Numbered from the stretch's first letter, positions 49,087-58,001 are shown. The stretch is DNA of 64,000 nucleotides from FEN-1219 sp964503125 (GCA_964503125.1 CAZCZE010000010.1:1-64000), one strand, 5' to 3'. Notes: a model not told the origin generated them from the letters alone. A program made the numbers and translations.

Positions 49087-49792
49087 GGCCGTAGCCCGCC
49101 GCGAGCTCGCGCCAAGCCGCGGCATCGAACTCGGTGCCGGTCTCGAGCGCGACCTTGCGCAGCGAGCGATTGAAACGCTCGAGCCCGAGGTGTTGCCACG
49201 CTCCCGGCGGCTTCACGCGCGCGTTGTCGAAGTCGACGAGGAACGCGTTGCCCGTGGCGTCGAGCAGCACGTTGTGCGCCGTGAGATCGGGATGGTCGAC
49301 GCCGTGGTCGTGCACGGCCCGGATCATCGCGCCGACGCGCCGCCAGCACTCTGCGGGCAGCCGGCCCTGCGCGATGTACGCCGACAGCTTCTGGGTATCC
49401 TGCAAGTACGACGTGATGATGTCGGCCGTGTAGATGGCGCCCGTGCGATGGACGTGCGCAGCCACGGGATTCGGCACGGGCAGGCCGGCGGAGCGCAGCT
49501 CGCGCAGCAGCCGCCACTCGCGAAACGCGCGTGTGCGCTCCGCGCCGAGCCAAAGGTAATGATCGTCGACGATCCTCGCCACGAGCCCGCCGCGGCGATA
49601 GTGGCGCAGCACCCACGTGTCGCCGCCATGCGGCACGATGAGAACTTGGCCGCGGCCCGAGGTCTCGATCGCGACGGCGCCGCCGCGCCGCCACGCCTCC
49701 GCGTCGAACCACTGGCCCTCGGGCGTCTCGCGGAGCTCCGCTCCCGCGAGCATGACGTGCCTGCCGTCGACGACGACGCGCACGTCGCTCAT
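49067..49792 (-). CDS. kdkA: 3-deoxy-D-manno-octulosonic acid kinase
   Basis: A 241-aa eukaryotic-like kinase fold that phosphorylates Kdo on lipid A-core. Seen are WVLRHYRRGGLVARIVDDHY followed by LWLGAERTRAFREW, the catalytic loop DHPDLTAHNVLLD and the metal motif VDFDNARVKPPG. KdkA typically occurs in species whose core holds a single Kdo. Its ATG overlaps the waaF stop by 4 nt, so it is the last gene of hldD-waaF-kdkA. Confidence 0.92.
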   Translation of the reverse strand: MSDVRVVVDGRHVMLAGAELRETPEGQWFDAEAWRRGGAVAIETSGRGQVLIVPHGGDTWVLRHYRRGGLVARIVDDHYLWLGAERTRAFREWRLLRELRSAGLPVPNPVAAHVHRTGAIYTADIITSYLQDTQKLSAYIAQGRLPAECWRRVGAMIRAVHDHGVDHPDLTAHNVLLDATGNAFLVDFDNARVKPPGAWQHLGLERFNRSLRKVALETGTEFDAAAWRELAAGYGLSGSAP

Positions 49793-50901
49793 GGCGCCCC
49801 GTCCGCGCCGACGCGTCGCCCCGCCCACAGCGCATCGAGCGCCACGAGCACGGTCTTGGGCGTAAGCTCCTTGAGACAGCGCAGGTGCCCGAGCGGACAC
49901 TCGCGCGCGAAGCACGGGCTGCACGACAGCTCGAGCGTCAGGATCGCCGCGCGCTCCGTGAGCGGCGGCGTGAACTTCGGCGACGACGAGCCGTAGATCG
50001 CGACGACCGGCGTGCCGGCCGCGGCCGCGAGGTGCAGCAGGCCCGAGTCGTTGCTGACGGCGGCCTCGGCGGCGGCCGCGAGATCGATGACGTCGACGAG
50101 CGTGGTCGCGCCGCAGAGATTGTGCACGCGCGCATCGCGCGCCGCGGCGACGACGTCGTCGCCGAGCGCGCGTTCCTTCGCGGAGCCGAGCACGACGACC
50201 TCGACGCCGCGGCGCGCGAGCTCCGCCGCGAGCGCGCCGTAATGCGCCGCCGGCCAGCGCTTCGCGGGCCCATACTCGGCGCCCGGCATCACGGCCACGA
50301 GCGGCGCCGCGGCCGGCAAGCCGTGCTCGGCCTTGAGGCGCGCGAGGTTGTCGGCATTCGCGACGAGGCGTGGCCGCAGGTGCGCAGGCAGCGACTTAGG
50401 GTAAGGCTCGTCGCGCTCCTGCCCGAGCGCGACGAAACGCTTGACGGTCTGATCGAGCCGCTCGTCGAGCCGGCGCACGTCGTTGAGCACGCCGTAGCGC
50501 CACTCGCCGCGGAACCCCGTGCGCCGCGGGATGCGCGCGAGCCACGGGACGAGCGCTGCCTTGAGCGAGCGCGGCAGCACGATGGCGCGCGCATAGCCCT
50601 CGCCGCGCAGCGCGCGCGCCAGCGCCCGGCGCCGGCCGAGCGCGAGCTCGCCATGCCCCACGGCGAGCTCGATGCCGCGCGCGACCTCGGGCATGCGCGC
50701 AAGCACCGGCAGCGACCAGCTCGGCGCGACAACGTGGATCTCGGCCGCGGGATTGCGCTGCCGCAGGAGCCTATAGAGCGCTTGCGCCATCACCATGTCG
50801 CCCACCCACGAGGGGCCGACGACGAGGACTTTGTCCCCTTCGGGGACTGCGTCCCGTGCGAGGACTGTGTCCCGTGCGAGGACCTCGTCCGATCCCGTCA
50901 C
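49789..50901 (-). CDS. waaF: ADP-heptose--LPS heptosyltransferase II
   Basis: A GT9 glycosyltransferase that adds the second heptose to the inner core, 370 aa from GTG 50901. The family start KVLVVGPSWVGDMVMAQALY lies at residue 24 rather than residue 2. The extra N-terminus consists of six-residue repeats (VLARDT, VLARDA, VPEGDK) encoded by 18-nt repeats. No other start codon occurs in frame between GTG 50901 and the conserved core, so the repeats must be translated. Other motifs: VAVMPGAEYGPAKRWPAAHY, NDSGLLHLAAAAGTPVVAIY and the Cys-rich ELSCSPCFARECPLGHLRCL. The start overlaps the hldD stop by 4 nt (GTGA). Confidence 0.94.
   Translation of the reverse strand: MTGSDEVLARDTVLARDAVPEGDKVLVVGPSWVGDMVMAQALYRLLRQRNPAAEIHVVAPSWSLPVLARMPEVARGIELAVGHGELALGRRRALARALRGEGYARAIVLPRSLKAALVPWLARIPRRTGFRGEWRYGVLNDVRRLDERLDQTVKRFVALGQERDEPYPKSLPAHLRPRLVANADNLARLKAEHGLPAAAPLVAVMPGAEYGPAKRWPAAHYGALAAELARRGVEVVVLGSAKERALGDDVVAAARDARVHNLCGATTLVDVIDLAAAAEAAVSNDSGLLHLAAAAGTPVVAIYGSSSPKFTPPLTERAAILTLELSCSPCFARECPLGHLRCLKELTPKTVLVALDALWAGRRVGADGAP
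50824..50895. repeat. Four imperfect 18-nt tandem repeats at the waaF start
   Basis: Units at 50824-50841, 50842-50859, 50860-50877 and 50878-50895 share the pattern GAGGAC-NNNGTC-CCGTGC on the plus strand. Units 2 and 3 contain small inverted repeats of the GGGAC/GTCCC type, reminiscent of REP-like sequences. Because 18 is a multiple of 3, the array keeps the waaF frame open. Confidence 0.8.
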
Positions 50902-51869
50902 GACGCTTGGCCGAGCGCGTCGAGGTAGTCCTTGATGCCCGTGCCCACGTCGCGAAAGGCCTTTTGATAACCCGCGGCGCGCAGCGCGGTCACGTCGGCT
51001 TCGGTGAAGCTCTGGTAGCGCGACCTCAAATCGTCGGGGAACGGGATGTAACGAATCGCGCCGCGCTCGTGCCACGCGATGACCGCGCGCGCGACGTCGT
51101 TGAACGTGGCGCTCGCGCCCGTGCCGACGTTGAACACGCCCGACACGCGCCGGTGCTCGAGGAACCACAAGTTCACGTCGACGACGTCGGCCACGTAGAT
51201 GAAATCGCGGCGCTGCTCGCCGGGGCCATACCCGCCGCTACCCTCGAACAACTTCGCGGAGCCCGTCGCAGCGACCTGGCCGTGCAGGTGGAACGCGACG
51301 CTCGCCATCGCGCCCTTGCGGGCCTCGCCCGGGCCGTACACGTTGAAATAGCGCAGCCCGGCAACGGGCGCGCCGCGACGTTTGGCACGCCGCTTGTACC
51401 GCTCGACGAGACGGCGGCGCACGTAGTCGTCGAAGAGGAGCTTCGAGTAGCCGTAGACGTTGAGCGGCCGCTCGGCCGAACGGTCGTTCTCCTTGAACAC
51501 CGTGCTCGCGCCGTACACGGCCGCCGACGACGCGTAGACGAACGGCACGCCTTCGGCGAGACAGTGCTCGAGCAGTTGGACGGAGTAGCGGTAGTTCGTC
51601 TCCATCATGTGGCGGCCGTTCCACTCCGTGGTCACGGCGCAGGCGCCCTGATGAAAGATCGCATCGATCTTGCCGAGATCGCCGTCCTCGAGCCGAGCGA
51701 GGAACTCCGTCTTGTCGAAGTAGTCGGCGACGTTGGCGCCGACCAAGTTGACGAATTTGCGGCCGTCCGTGAGGTCGTCGACGACGACAACGCGGTCGTA
51801 GCCGCGACGGCCGAGCTCGCGGACGAGATTGCTGCCGATGAACCCGGCGCCGCCGGTGACGACGATCAT
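50898..51869 (-). CDS. hldD: ADP-L-glycero-D-manno-heptose 6-epimerase
   Basis: Makes ADP-L,D-heptose for LPS core. The 323-aa short-chain dehydrogenase has the dinucleotide site VTGGAGFIGSNLVRELGRRG, FHQGACAVTTEWNG (HldD-specific), SSAAVYG and the catalytic Tyr-Lys pair in NVYGYSKLLFD, plus RYFNVYGPGEARKGAMASVA. It is the first gene of the hldD-waaF-kdkA operon, ahead of which lies the zinc-finger protein gene. Confidence 0.97.
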   Translation of the reverse strand: MIVVTGGAGFIGSNLVRELGRRGYDRVVVVDDLTDGRKFVNLVGANVADYFDKTEFLARLEDGDLGKIDAIFHQGACAVTTEWNGRHMMETNYRYSVQLLEHCLAEGVPFVYASSAAVYGASTVFKENDRSAERPLNVYGYSKLLFDDYVRRRLVERYKRRAKRRGAPVAGLRYFNVYGPGEARKGAMASVAFHLHGQVAATGSAKLFEGSGGYGPGEQRRDFIYVADVVDVNLWFLEHRRVSGVFNVGTGASATFNDVARAVIAWHERGAIRYIPFPDDLRSRYQSFTEADVTALRAAGYQKAFRDVGTGIKDYLDALGQAS

Positions 51870-51879
51870 GGCGGTAGCC

Positions 51880-52101
51880 CTACCGCCGCTCGTCCCCGAC
51901 CAGGCGGTACATCGAGCTGCAGTAGGGGCATATCGCCTCGCCCGTCGCCTCGATGGGCAGATAGACCTTGGGGTGAGAATTCCACAGGTACATGCTTGGG
52001 CTGGGGCAGTGCAGCGGGAGGTCGGCCTTCGTCACCTTGTAGACGCGCTCCGCGTTCGCCGCGCTCAAATTCTCCTGCACCCTGCCGTGACGCTCGCGCA
52101 C
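51880..52101 (-). CDS. Zinc-finger domain-containing protein (zf-CHCC, NDUFS6-like)
   Basis: A 73-aa protein with a Cys/His/Cys/Cys site: DLPLHCPSP, NSHPKVYLPIE and AICPYCSSMYRL. This matches the zf-CHCC family related to the NDUFS6 subunit of complex I; bacterial members are uncharacterised. In Pseudomonas a similar small gene also lies near waaF and glnE, with ilvE between, which is missing here. It is 10 nt upstream of hldD. Confidence 0.87.
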   Translation of the reverse strand: MRERHGRVQENLSAANAERVYKVTKADLPLHCPSPSMYLWNSHPKVYLPIEATGEAICPYCSSMYRLVGDERR

Positions 52102-52150
52102 TGAATCGCTCTCCAGCCGAACCGCGGCGGATTATACCTGTCGCGCGCGC

Positions 52151-54985
52151 CTAGTCGCCTTCGACGTCCGCGAACACCTCGCGCCACACGCCGCTCACGA
52201 GCGCACGGACGGCGACGAACTCGTCGGCGCCGACGACTCGCCCGGCCTCGTCGAGCGCGAGCTCGTGCACGCGTTGCCGCAGCGCGAGATAGGCCCCCTT
52301 GATCGCGGCGCAACGTTCGGCGGCCACGAGCTCCGCGCGCTCGAGCGCCTCGAGCTGGCGGATGTTGTCGGGGAATTCCACGAGCTCGGGGTGCTCGGCC
52401 GAGTGCGCGAGCACCCAGTAGTCGACGAGGAACTCCACGTCGGCGATGCCGCCCGTGTCCTGCTTGACGTCGAAGAAACCGGGCTTCGCGAGTGTGAGCT
52501 CGGTGCGCATGCGACGGCGCATCTTCGCGACCTCGGCCTTGAGCTCGGTCCGGTCGACGTGCCCGACGAGCACCTCGCGGCGAATTCGCTCGAAGCCCCC
52601 GCAGACCGCGGCCGAGCCCGCGAGCGCGCGGCTGCGCAGCAGCGCTTGATGCTCCCACACCCACGCTTCGGTCGTTTGGTAGCGGAAAAAACCCTCGAGG
52701 CTCGTCACGAGCAGGCCCGACTTGCCGCTCGGCCGAAGACGCGTGTCGACCTCGTAGAGCCTGCCCGAGCTCGTTTGAATCGTGAGGAAATGGATGAGCC
52801 GCTGCACGAGCCGGCCGAAGAAACGCTCGTTGTCGACGGGCGGATTGCCGTCGGTCTCCTGCTGCGGACCCGCGGAGTCGTGGAGGAACACGAGATCGAG
52901 ATCGGAGCCGTAGCCGAGCTCGAGTCCCGCGAGCTTGCCGTAGCCGATGACGGCAAACCCGGCCTCGCGCGGCGGCGGCCCGCAGCGCGGCGTGCCGTAC
53001 TTGACTACGAGCTCGCGCTCGGCCGCGCGCAGCGCTAACCTGAGCACGAGCTCGGCCGTGTCCGTGAGCCGGTCGCTGACCTTCATGAGCGGCAGCGAGC
53101 CCAAGCGATCGGCGATCGCGATACGGAAAATCGCCGTACGTTGAAAGACGCGAATCGCTTCGAGCAAACCTTCGACGTCGCCCGCCGCGACGTCGTGCGT
53201 CGTGCGCTCGAGCAGCGCTTCGAGCTCGGCGCGCGACGGCGGCGTATCGAACACGCGATTGTCGAGCAGCTCGTCGAGCAGCAGCGGCTGCTCGGACATT
53301 TGCCGCGCGAGCCACGAGCTGCCGACGACGAGCGTAAGCAGGCGCTCGAGCGCGGCCGGGTTCTCGTTGAGCAGCGCGAGATAGGCGCTGCGGCGGCAGA
53401 TGGCCCGATAGACGGGCAGCGCACGCTCGAGGTACTTCCGTGCGTCGGCCCGGCCCTCGAGCGCATCGAGGGTCCGGGCGATGACCGCCGACAAGCGCTG
53501 CCGGCCGACCTCGTCCATGCGCTGATAGAGGCCGCCGTGACGCAGGTCGGTGAGCAGGTCGACGGCGCGCGCGTCGTCCGCGAGCGGCGTGCCGGCCAAC
53601 ACGGCCGCGACGTCGCCCGCCTCCCACGCCGAGGCTGCGGGCGCGGCCCTAGGGTCGGCGGCGCCTTCCGCCTCCCAGGCCACGCGCTCGAACTCGGCCT
53701 CGACGAGCGCCCGCTGCGCCGCGAGCTGCGCCGAGAAAGCGTGGAAGCTCGGCGCGCCGTGCGCGAAGGCGAGCCGTGCGCGCTCCTCGACGCCGCTCGG
53801 CAGCTCGTGCGTCTGCGCGTCGTCGAGCGCCTGGATGCGGTTCTCCACGGTGCGCAGCAGGCGATACGCGGCCGCAAGCGCCGCGACGGTCGTCACCGGC
53901 AGTTGACGGTCGCCCGCGAGCAGCGGCAGCACGCGCAGCAGCGAGCGTTCGCGGAGCTCCGGCTGCCGGCCGCCGCGCACGATCTGAAACGCCTGGGCGA
54001 TGAACTCGATCTCGCGAATGCCGCCCGGGCCGAGCTTGATGTTCTCGGCCATGTCCTTGCGCGCGACTTCTTGCGCGATGAGGCGCTTCATCTGCCGCAG
54101 CGCAGTGAACACGCCGTAGTCGAGATAGCGGCGGTAGACGAACGGTGTGAGGACGAGCTCGAACACATCGCGCGCGAAACCATGGCCCGTGAGCAGCCGC
54201 GCTTTGACGTAGGCGTAGCGCTCCCAGTCGCGGCCGTGCTCGGCGAGATACGTCTCGAACGCCGTGAGACTCATCGCGAGCGGGCCGCTCGCGCCGAACG
54301 GCCGCAGACGCGTGTCGACGCGGTAAACGAACCCGTCCTCGGTCCGCTGATCGAGCAGACGGATCAGAAGCTGGCTGACCCGTTGGTAGTAGGTCTCGGG
54401 CTCGACCGTCGTAGTGTCGGAAGCCACGCCGTCGGGATACAGGAAAACGAGGTCGACGTCGGACGAGAAGTTGAGCTCGTAGCCACCGAGCTTGCCCATG
54501 CCGAGCACGAGCAGCGGCAGCTCCCGGCCTGCGGCGTCGCGCGGCCGGCCGAAGCGCGGCTCGAGGCTCGCCGCGGCGTACACGAGTGCGGCGCGAATCA
54601 GGCACTCGGCGAGCAACGAGACGTCGGCGAGCGTCGCATCGAGGTCGGCTAGGCCTGCGAGGTCGCGCCAGGCGATACGCGCCATCTCGACCTGCCGCGC
54701 ACGGCGCAGGGCCGTCATCGCCTGTGCTTCGGGAAGCCCCTCTAGCCTAAGCCGCCGCTCGATATCGGCCGCAGCGAGCGGCGAGTCGTCTGCGAGCCGC
54801 TCGATGAGCTCGTGCGGGTAGCGCTGCAAGACCCGCAGCACGAAGTCGCTGACGAGCACGACCTTGGCCGCGCTCGCGGCGAGCGGCGCAGGCAACACAA
54901 GATCGAGCTCCACGAGGTGCGCCGCGACGCGCTCGTAACGTTGCTCGAGCGCGCTCGGCAGGTCGGGCGGGCGGTCGAGTCGCAC
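52151..54985 (-). CDS. glnE: Bifunctional glutamine synthetase adenylyltransferase / deadenylase
   Basis: Controls glutamine synthetase by reversible AMP attachment in response to PII. The 944-aa length equals that of E. coli GlnE. Two nucleotidyltransferase domains are seen: N-terminal LVLGMGKLGGYELNFSSDVD LVF (deadenylase half) and C-terminal AVIGYGKLAGLELGYGSDLD LVF (adenylase half). Both halves carry the linked RLRPFGASGPL / RLRPSGKSGLL strand, and both keep their metal-binding aspartates. It lies between the zinc-finger gene and the DUF6152 pair. Confidence 0.97.
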   Translation of the reverse strand: MRLDRPPDLPSALEQRYERVAAHLVELDLVLPAPLAASAAKVVLVSDFVLRVLQRYPHELIERLADDSPLAAADIERRLRLEGLPEAQAMTALRRARQVEMARIAWRDLAGLADLDATLADVSLLAECLIRAALVYAAASLEPRFGRPRDAAGRELPLLVLGMGKLGGYELNFSSDVDLVFLYPDGVASDTTTVEPETYYQRVSQLLIRLLDQRTEDGFVYRVDTRLRPFGASGPLAMSLTAFETYLAEHGRDWERYAYVKARLLTGHGFARDVFELVLTPFVYRRYLDYGVFTALRQMKRLIAQEVARKDMAENIKLGPGGIREIEFIAQAFQIVRGGRQPELRERSLLRVLPLLAGDRQLPVTTVAALAAAYRLLRTVENRIQALDDAQTHELPSGVEERARLAFAHGAPSFHAFSAQLAAQRALVEAEFERVAWEAEGAADPRAAPAASAWEAGDVAAVLAGTPLADDARAVDLLTDLRHGGLYQRMDEVGRQRLSAVIARTLDALEGRADARKYLERALPVYRAICRRSAYLALLNENPAALERLLTLVVGSSWLARQMSEQPLLLDELLDNRVFDTPPSRAELEALLERTTHDVAAGDVEGLLEAIRVFQRTAIFRIAIADRLGSLPLMKVSDRLTDTAELVLRLALRAAERELVVKYGTPRCGPPPREAGFAVIGYGKLAGLELGYGSDLDLVFLHDSAGPQQETDGNPPVDNERFFGRLVQRLIHFLTIQTSSGRLYEVDTRLRPSGKSGLLVTSLEGFFRYQTTEAWVWEHQALLRSRALAGSAAVCGGFERIRREVLVGHVDRTELKAEVAKMRRRMRTELTLAKPGFFDVKQDTGGIADVEFLVDYWVLAHSAEHPELVEFPDNIRQLEALERAELVAAERCAAIKGAYLALRQRVHELALDEAGRVVGADEFVAVRALVSGVWREVFADVEGD

Positions 54986-54996
54986 TGCGCTCTGAG

Positions 54997-55403
54997 TCAG
55001 CGCGCCGGCGGCGGCGGCAGATCGGGGGGCGGCGTCATGTCGAAGCGCTGCCGGCCCGACCCGGGCTCGCCGGTGTTGGTCGGATCGGGATCATTCGGCA
55101 GCGGTCGGCTCGAGCCCGTGAACTGCAGCGGCCGGCAGTAGCGCAGCAGATCGGGGTCGGCATCGGCCATTCGCGCGGCACGCAGCGCCGCGACCTCGGG
55201 TTTGAGCGGCGGCGGATTGCGGCGCCACTCGTCGGGCAGCGGCGCGCCGTGCCCCCACCAACCGCTCCAGTCGGACAGCGGGGCGGGAGCGTTCGCGGCC
55301 ACCGCGACCGTTGGCGGCTGAGCCGTCACCAGCGCTCCCACGATGCCCGCAGCCGTGAGCCCGACGAGCAGTCCGGCTCGAGAAGCGGGACTAGTCTGAT
55401 CAT
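54997..55403 (-). CDS. Small secreted protein, probably frameshifted near its start
   Basis: The readable frame encodes a hydrophobic signal-like stretch (AGLLVGLTAAGIVGALVTA) and a mature part rich in Pro and Trp (LSDWSGWWGHGAPLPDEWRR, PPPLKPEVAALRAARMADAD, LLRYCRPLQFTGSSRPLP). No start codon sits in frame just before the signal stretch. An ATG at 55403 overlaps the DUF6152 stop (ATGA), but reads MIRLVPLLEP and then a different frame. A one-base change between 55403 and about 55375 would join MIRLVPLL to the signal core, so I infer a frameshift or sequencing error. Otherwise translation would have to start at ATG 55479 inside the DUF6152 gene. Function unknown. Confidence 0.55.
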
Positions 55404-55690
55404 CGTCCCGGCGCCGCTGGCGGCGGTAACGAGCCGTCGACGCGAGCCAGCACGTTCGGCGAGCCGTTCTCGAACGCATTGAGATCGAAGCCGTTCTGCG
55501 CCGCGGCATTCGGCACGTACACCCAAATGAGGATGTGCGGGTTCGTCCACTCGAGCTGTGCCACCGTACCTTTGACCGTGAATGTTCGAGAGCCGTCGAA
55601 CATGGCATAGGAATGGTGACCCGCGGCCGTCGCGGCGGCCGCGAGACCGAGCGCCCCCATGAGCGCGCGGGCTCCGGAGCACAACGTCAT
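55400..55690 (-). CDS. DUF6152-like secreted protein
   Basis: A 96-aa protein with a signal peptide (ARALMGALGLAAAATAAG) and the DUF6152 start HHSYAMFDGSRTFTVKGTVA, then QLEWTNPHILIWVYVPN. Family members are usually about 110-130 aa and continue beyond GSPNVL with another strand; here the chain stops shortly after (LPPPAAPGR). The ATG has an AAGGAGAGCTCG ribosome site. It precedes the frameshifted secreted gene, with stop and ATG overlapping. Confidence 0.8.
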   Translation of the reverse strand: MTLCSGARALMGALGLAAAATAAGHHSYAMFDGSRTFTVKGTVAQLEWTNPHILIWVYVPNAAAQNGFDLNAFENGSPNVLARVDGSLPPPAAPGR

Positions 55691-55774
55691 CGAGCTCTCC
55701 TTGTCGCCCCGCGAGAACTTACGCCTTTTCGCGCCGTGCCGAAACAGCACGCGGCGGCCGCCGTCGACGCCGCC

Positions 55775-55801
55775 AAAAAGAAAACCCCGCGACATGCGGG
55801 G
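55775..55801 (-). terminator. Rho-independent terminator of groESL
   Basis: On the minus strand, downstream of groEL, the stem CCCCGC / GCGGGG with a 5-nt loop is followed by TTTTCTTTTT. It lies 32 nt after the groEL stop. Confidence 0.88.
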
Positions 55802-55832
55802 CTTCCAGTTCGAGCGTCCGTGCCCGAAAGAC

Positions 55833-57470
55833 TTACATCATGCCGTCCATGCCGTGGCCGTGCGGCGCACCGCCGCCCTCTTTCTCCTGCTTCGGTGCCT
55901 CGGCGATCATCGCCTCGGTCGTGAGCAAGAGACCCGCGACGGACGTCGCGTTCTGCAACGCCAAGCGCGTAACCTTGGTCGGGTCGATGATGCCGAACTT
56001 CACCATGTCGCCGTACTCGCCGTTGGCGGCGTTGAAGCCGTAGTTGCCTTTGCCGTTGACGACGGCGTTGAGCACGACGGACGCATCGGCGCCGGCGTTG
56101 GCCACGATCTGGCGCAGCGGCTCTTCGACGGCCTTGCGCAAGATATTGATACCGACGTCCTGGTCGTCGTTCGCGCCCTTCAAGTTCGCGATACCCTTGA
56201 GCGCGCGCAAGAGAGCCACGCCGCCGCCCGGCACCACGCCTTCCTCGACGGCCGCACGAGTCGCGTGCAACGCGTCTTCCACACGAGCCTTCTTTTCCTT
56301 CATCTCGATCTCGGTGCCTGCGCCCACCTTGATGACCGCAACACCGCCGGCCAGCTTCGCGACGCGCTCTTGGAGCTTCTCGCGATCGTAGTCGGACGTC
56401 GACTCTTCGATCTCCTTGTTGATCTGGTCGATGCGGCCCTTGATGTCCGCCTTCTTGCCGGCGCCGTCGATGATCGTGGTGTTCTCCTTCGAGACCTGCA
56501 CCTTCTTGGCTTCGCCGAGGTCGTTCATCGAGGCCTTCTCGAGCGAGAGGCCGACTTCCTCGGAGATGACCTGACCGCCCGTGAGGATCGCGATGTCCTG
56601 CAACATGGCCTTGCGGCGATCGCCGAAGCCCGGCGCCTTGACGGCGGCGACTTTGACGATACCGCGGATGTTGTTGACGACGAGCGTGGCGAGCGCCTCG
56701 CCCTCGAGGTCCTCGGCGATGATGAGCAGCGGCCGGCCGGACTTCGCGACTGCCTCGAGCAGCGGCAACAGCTCGCGGATGTTGGAGATCTTCTTGTCGT
56801 GAATCAGGATCAGCGGGTTGTCGAGGTTCGCCGACTGCGTGGCCTGATCGTTGATGAAGTAGAGCGAGAGATAGCCGCGGTCGAACTGCATGCCCTCGAC
56901 GACGTCGAGCTCGTTGGCCAACCCCGAGCCTTCCTCGACCGTGATGACGCCTTCCTTGCCGACCTTGGTCATCGCTTCGGCGATGATGCGGCCGATTTCC
57001 TCGTCGGCATTGGCCGAGATCGTGCCGACCTGCGCGATCGACTTGTCGTCCTTACAGGGCTGGCTGAGCTTCTTGAGCTCCTCGGTGATCGCGATCGACG
57101 CCTTGTCGATGCCGCGCTTCAAGTCCATCGGGTTGAAGCCCGCGGACACCGACTTGAGCCCCTCACGCAGGATCGCTTGCGCGAGCACGGTGGCGGTCGT
57201 CGTGCCGTCGCCGGCGGCGTCGGAGGTCTGCGAAGCGACTTCCTTCACCATCTGGACGCCCATGTTCTCGAACTTGTCCTCGAGCTCGATCTCCTTCGCG
57301 ACCGAGACGCCGTCCTTCGTGACGGTGGGGGCGCCGAAGCTCTTCTCGAGCACGACGTTGCGGCCCTTGGGGCCGAGCGTCACTCTGACGGCGTTGGCAA
57401 GGACGTTGACGCCTCTGAGCATGCGCTGGCGGGCGTCATCGGAAAATCTGACTTCTTTGGGAGTCGCCAT
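55833..57470 (-). CDS. groEL: Chaperonin GroEL
   Basis: The 545-aa Hsp60. Typical segments are LGPKGRNVVLEKSFGAPTVT followed by KDGVSVAKEI, DGTTTATVLAQAI, and GVVPGGGVALLRA. The Gly/Met-rich tail ends GHGMDGMM instead of the usual longer GGM repeats. It is the second gene of groESL, 42 nt after groES, and shares the CIRCE-controlled promoter. Confidence 0.98.
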   Translation of the reverse strand: MATPKEVRFSDDARQRMLRGVNVLANAVRVTLGPKGRNVVLEKSFGAPTVTKDGVSVAKEIELEDKFENMGVQMVKEVASQTSDAAGDGTTTATVLAQAILREGLKSVSAGFNPMDLKRGIDKASIAITEELKKLSQPCKDDKSIAQVGTISANADEEIGRIIAEAMTKVGKEGVITVEEGSGLANELDVVEGMQFDRGYLSLYFINDQATQSANLDNPLILIHDKKISNIRELLPLLEAVAKSGRPLLIIAEDLEGEALATLVVNNIRGIVKVAAVKAPGFGDRRKAMLQDIAILTGGQVISEEVGLSLEKASMNDLGEAKKVQVSKENTTIIDGAGKKADIKGRIDQINKEIEESTSDYDREKLQERVAKLAGGVAVIKVGAGTEIEMKEKKARVEDALHATRAAVEEGVVPGGGVALLRALKGIANLKGANDDQDVGINILRKAVEEPLRQIVANAGADASVVLNAVVNGKGNYGFNAANGEYGDMVKFGIIDPTKVTRLALQNATSVAGLLLTTEAMIAEAPKQEKEGGGAPHGHGMDGMM

Positions 57471-57512
57471 GACTCGTTCTCCTGGAAATGATTGCTAGCG
57501 GGGGGAATTCGG

Positions 57513-57803
57513 TTATTTCTCGATCACGGCCATGACGTCGTCTTCGCGCATGACCAGCAGGTCTTCGCCGTCGACCTTGACCTCGGTGCCCGTGTATTTG
57601 CCGAACAGCACTTTGTCGCCCTTCTTGAGATCGAGCGGGCGGACTTCGCCGTTCTCGAGGATCTTGCCTTTGCCGACCGCGAGCACTTCGCCCCTGATCG
57701 GTTTCTCGGTGGCGGTGTCGGGAATCACGATACCGCCCGGGGACTTACGCTCTTCTTCCATGCGCCGGATCACGACGCGGTCGTGCAGAGGACGAAGTTT
57801 CAT
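57513..57803 (-). CDS. groES: Co-chaperonin GroES
   Basis: A 96-aa lid protein: MKLRPLHDRVVIRRMEEERK, the mobile loop SPGGIVIPDTATEKP, and VLFGKYTGTEVKVDGEDLLV. Full length. It is the first gene of the operon; the start is preceded by AAAGGGAGAGC. Confidence 0.98.
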   Translation of the reverse strand: MKLRPLHDRVVIRRMEEERKSPGGIVIPDTATEKPIRGEVLAVGKGKILENGEVRPLDLKKGDKVLFGKYTGTEVKVDGEDLLVMREDDVMAVIEK

Positions 57804-57866
57804 GAATGCTCTCCCTTTAGTTAAGCATTTGATTTTAGACTGGATTTACTGACCGGGCCGGTTCTG

Positions 57867-57893
57867 TTAGCACTCGGTCGCAGTGAGTGCCAA
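57867..57893. promoter_or_regulatory. CIRCE operator (HrcA binding site)
   Basis: TTAGCACTC, 9 nt, GAGTGCCAA: the consensus CIRCE inverted repeat with a single mismatch in the right arm. It overlaps the predicted transcription start of groESL, 64 nt upstream of the groES ATG, so HrcA repression of groESL is expected. Confidence 0.92.
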
Positions 57894-57920
57894 TCATATG
57901 GATCGAAACGCGGATTGCAA
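57893..57920 (-). promoter_or_regulatory. groESL promoter
   Basis: On the minus strand TTGCAA (57915-57920), a 16-nt spacer and TATGAT (57893-57898) stand directly upstream of CIRCE. This looks like a sigma-70 promoter; I see no convincing sigma-32 consensus. Confidence 0.65.
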
Positions 57921-58001
57921 GCCCGCGAGAGGCCTGTCATGACATCGCTCATAACCGGCCGGTATGCTGGCGGCCGTCCAACGAGCCAGTGGTACTCCGC
58001 A

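Noticed and set aside
57893..57920. Sigma-32 promoter for groESL
   Set aside because: The hexamers fit sigma-70 better and CIRCE already explains heat control.
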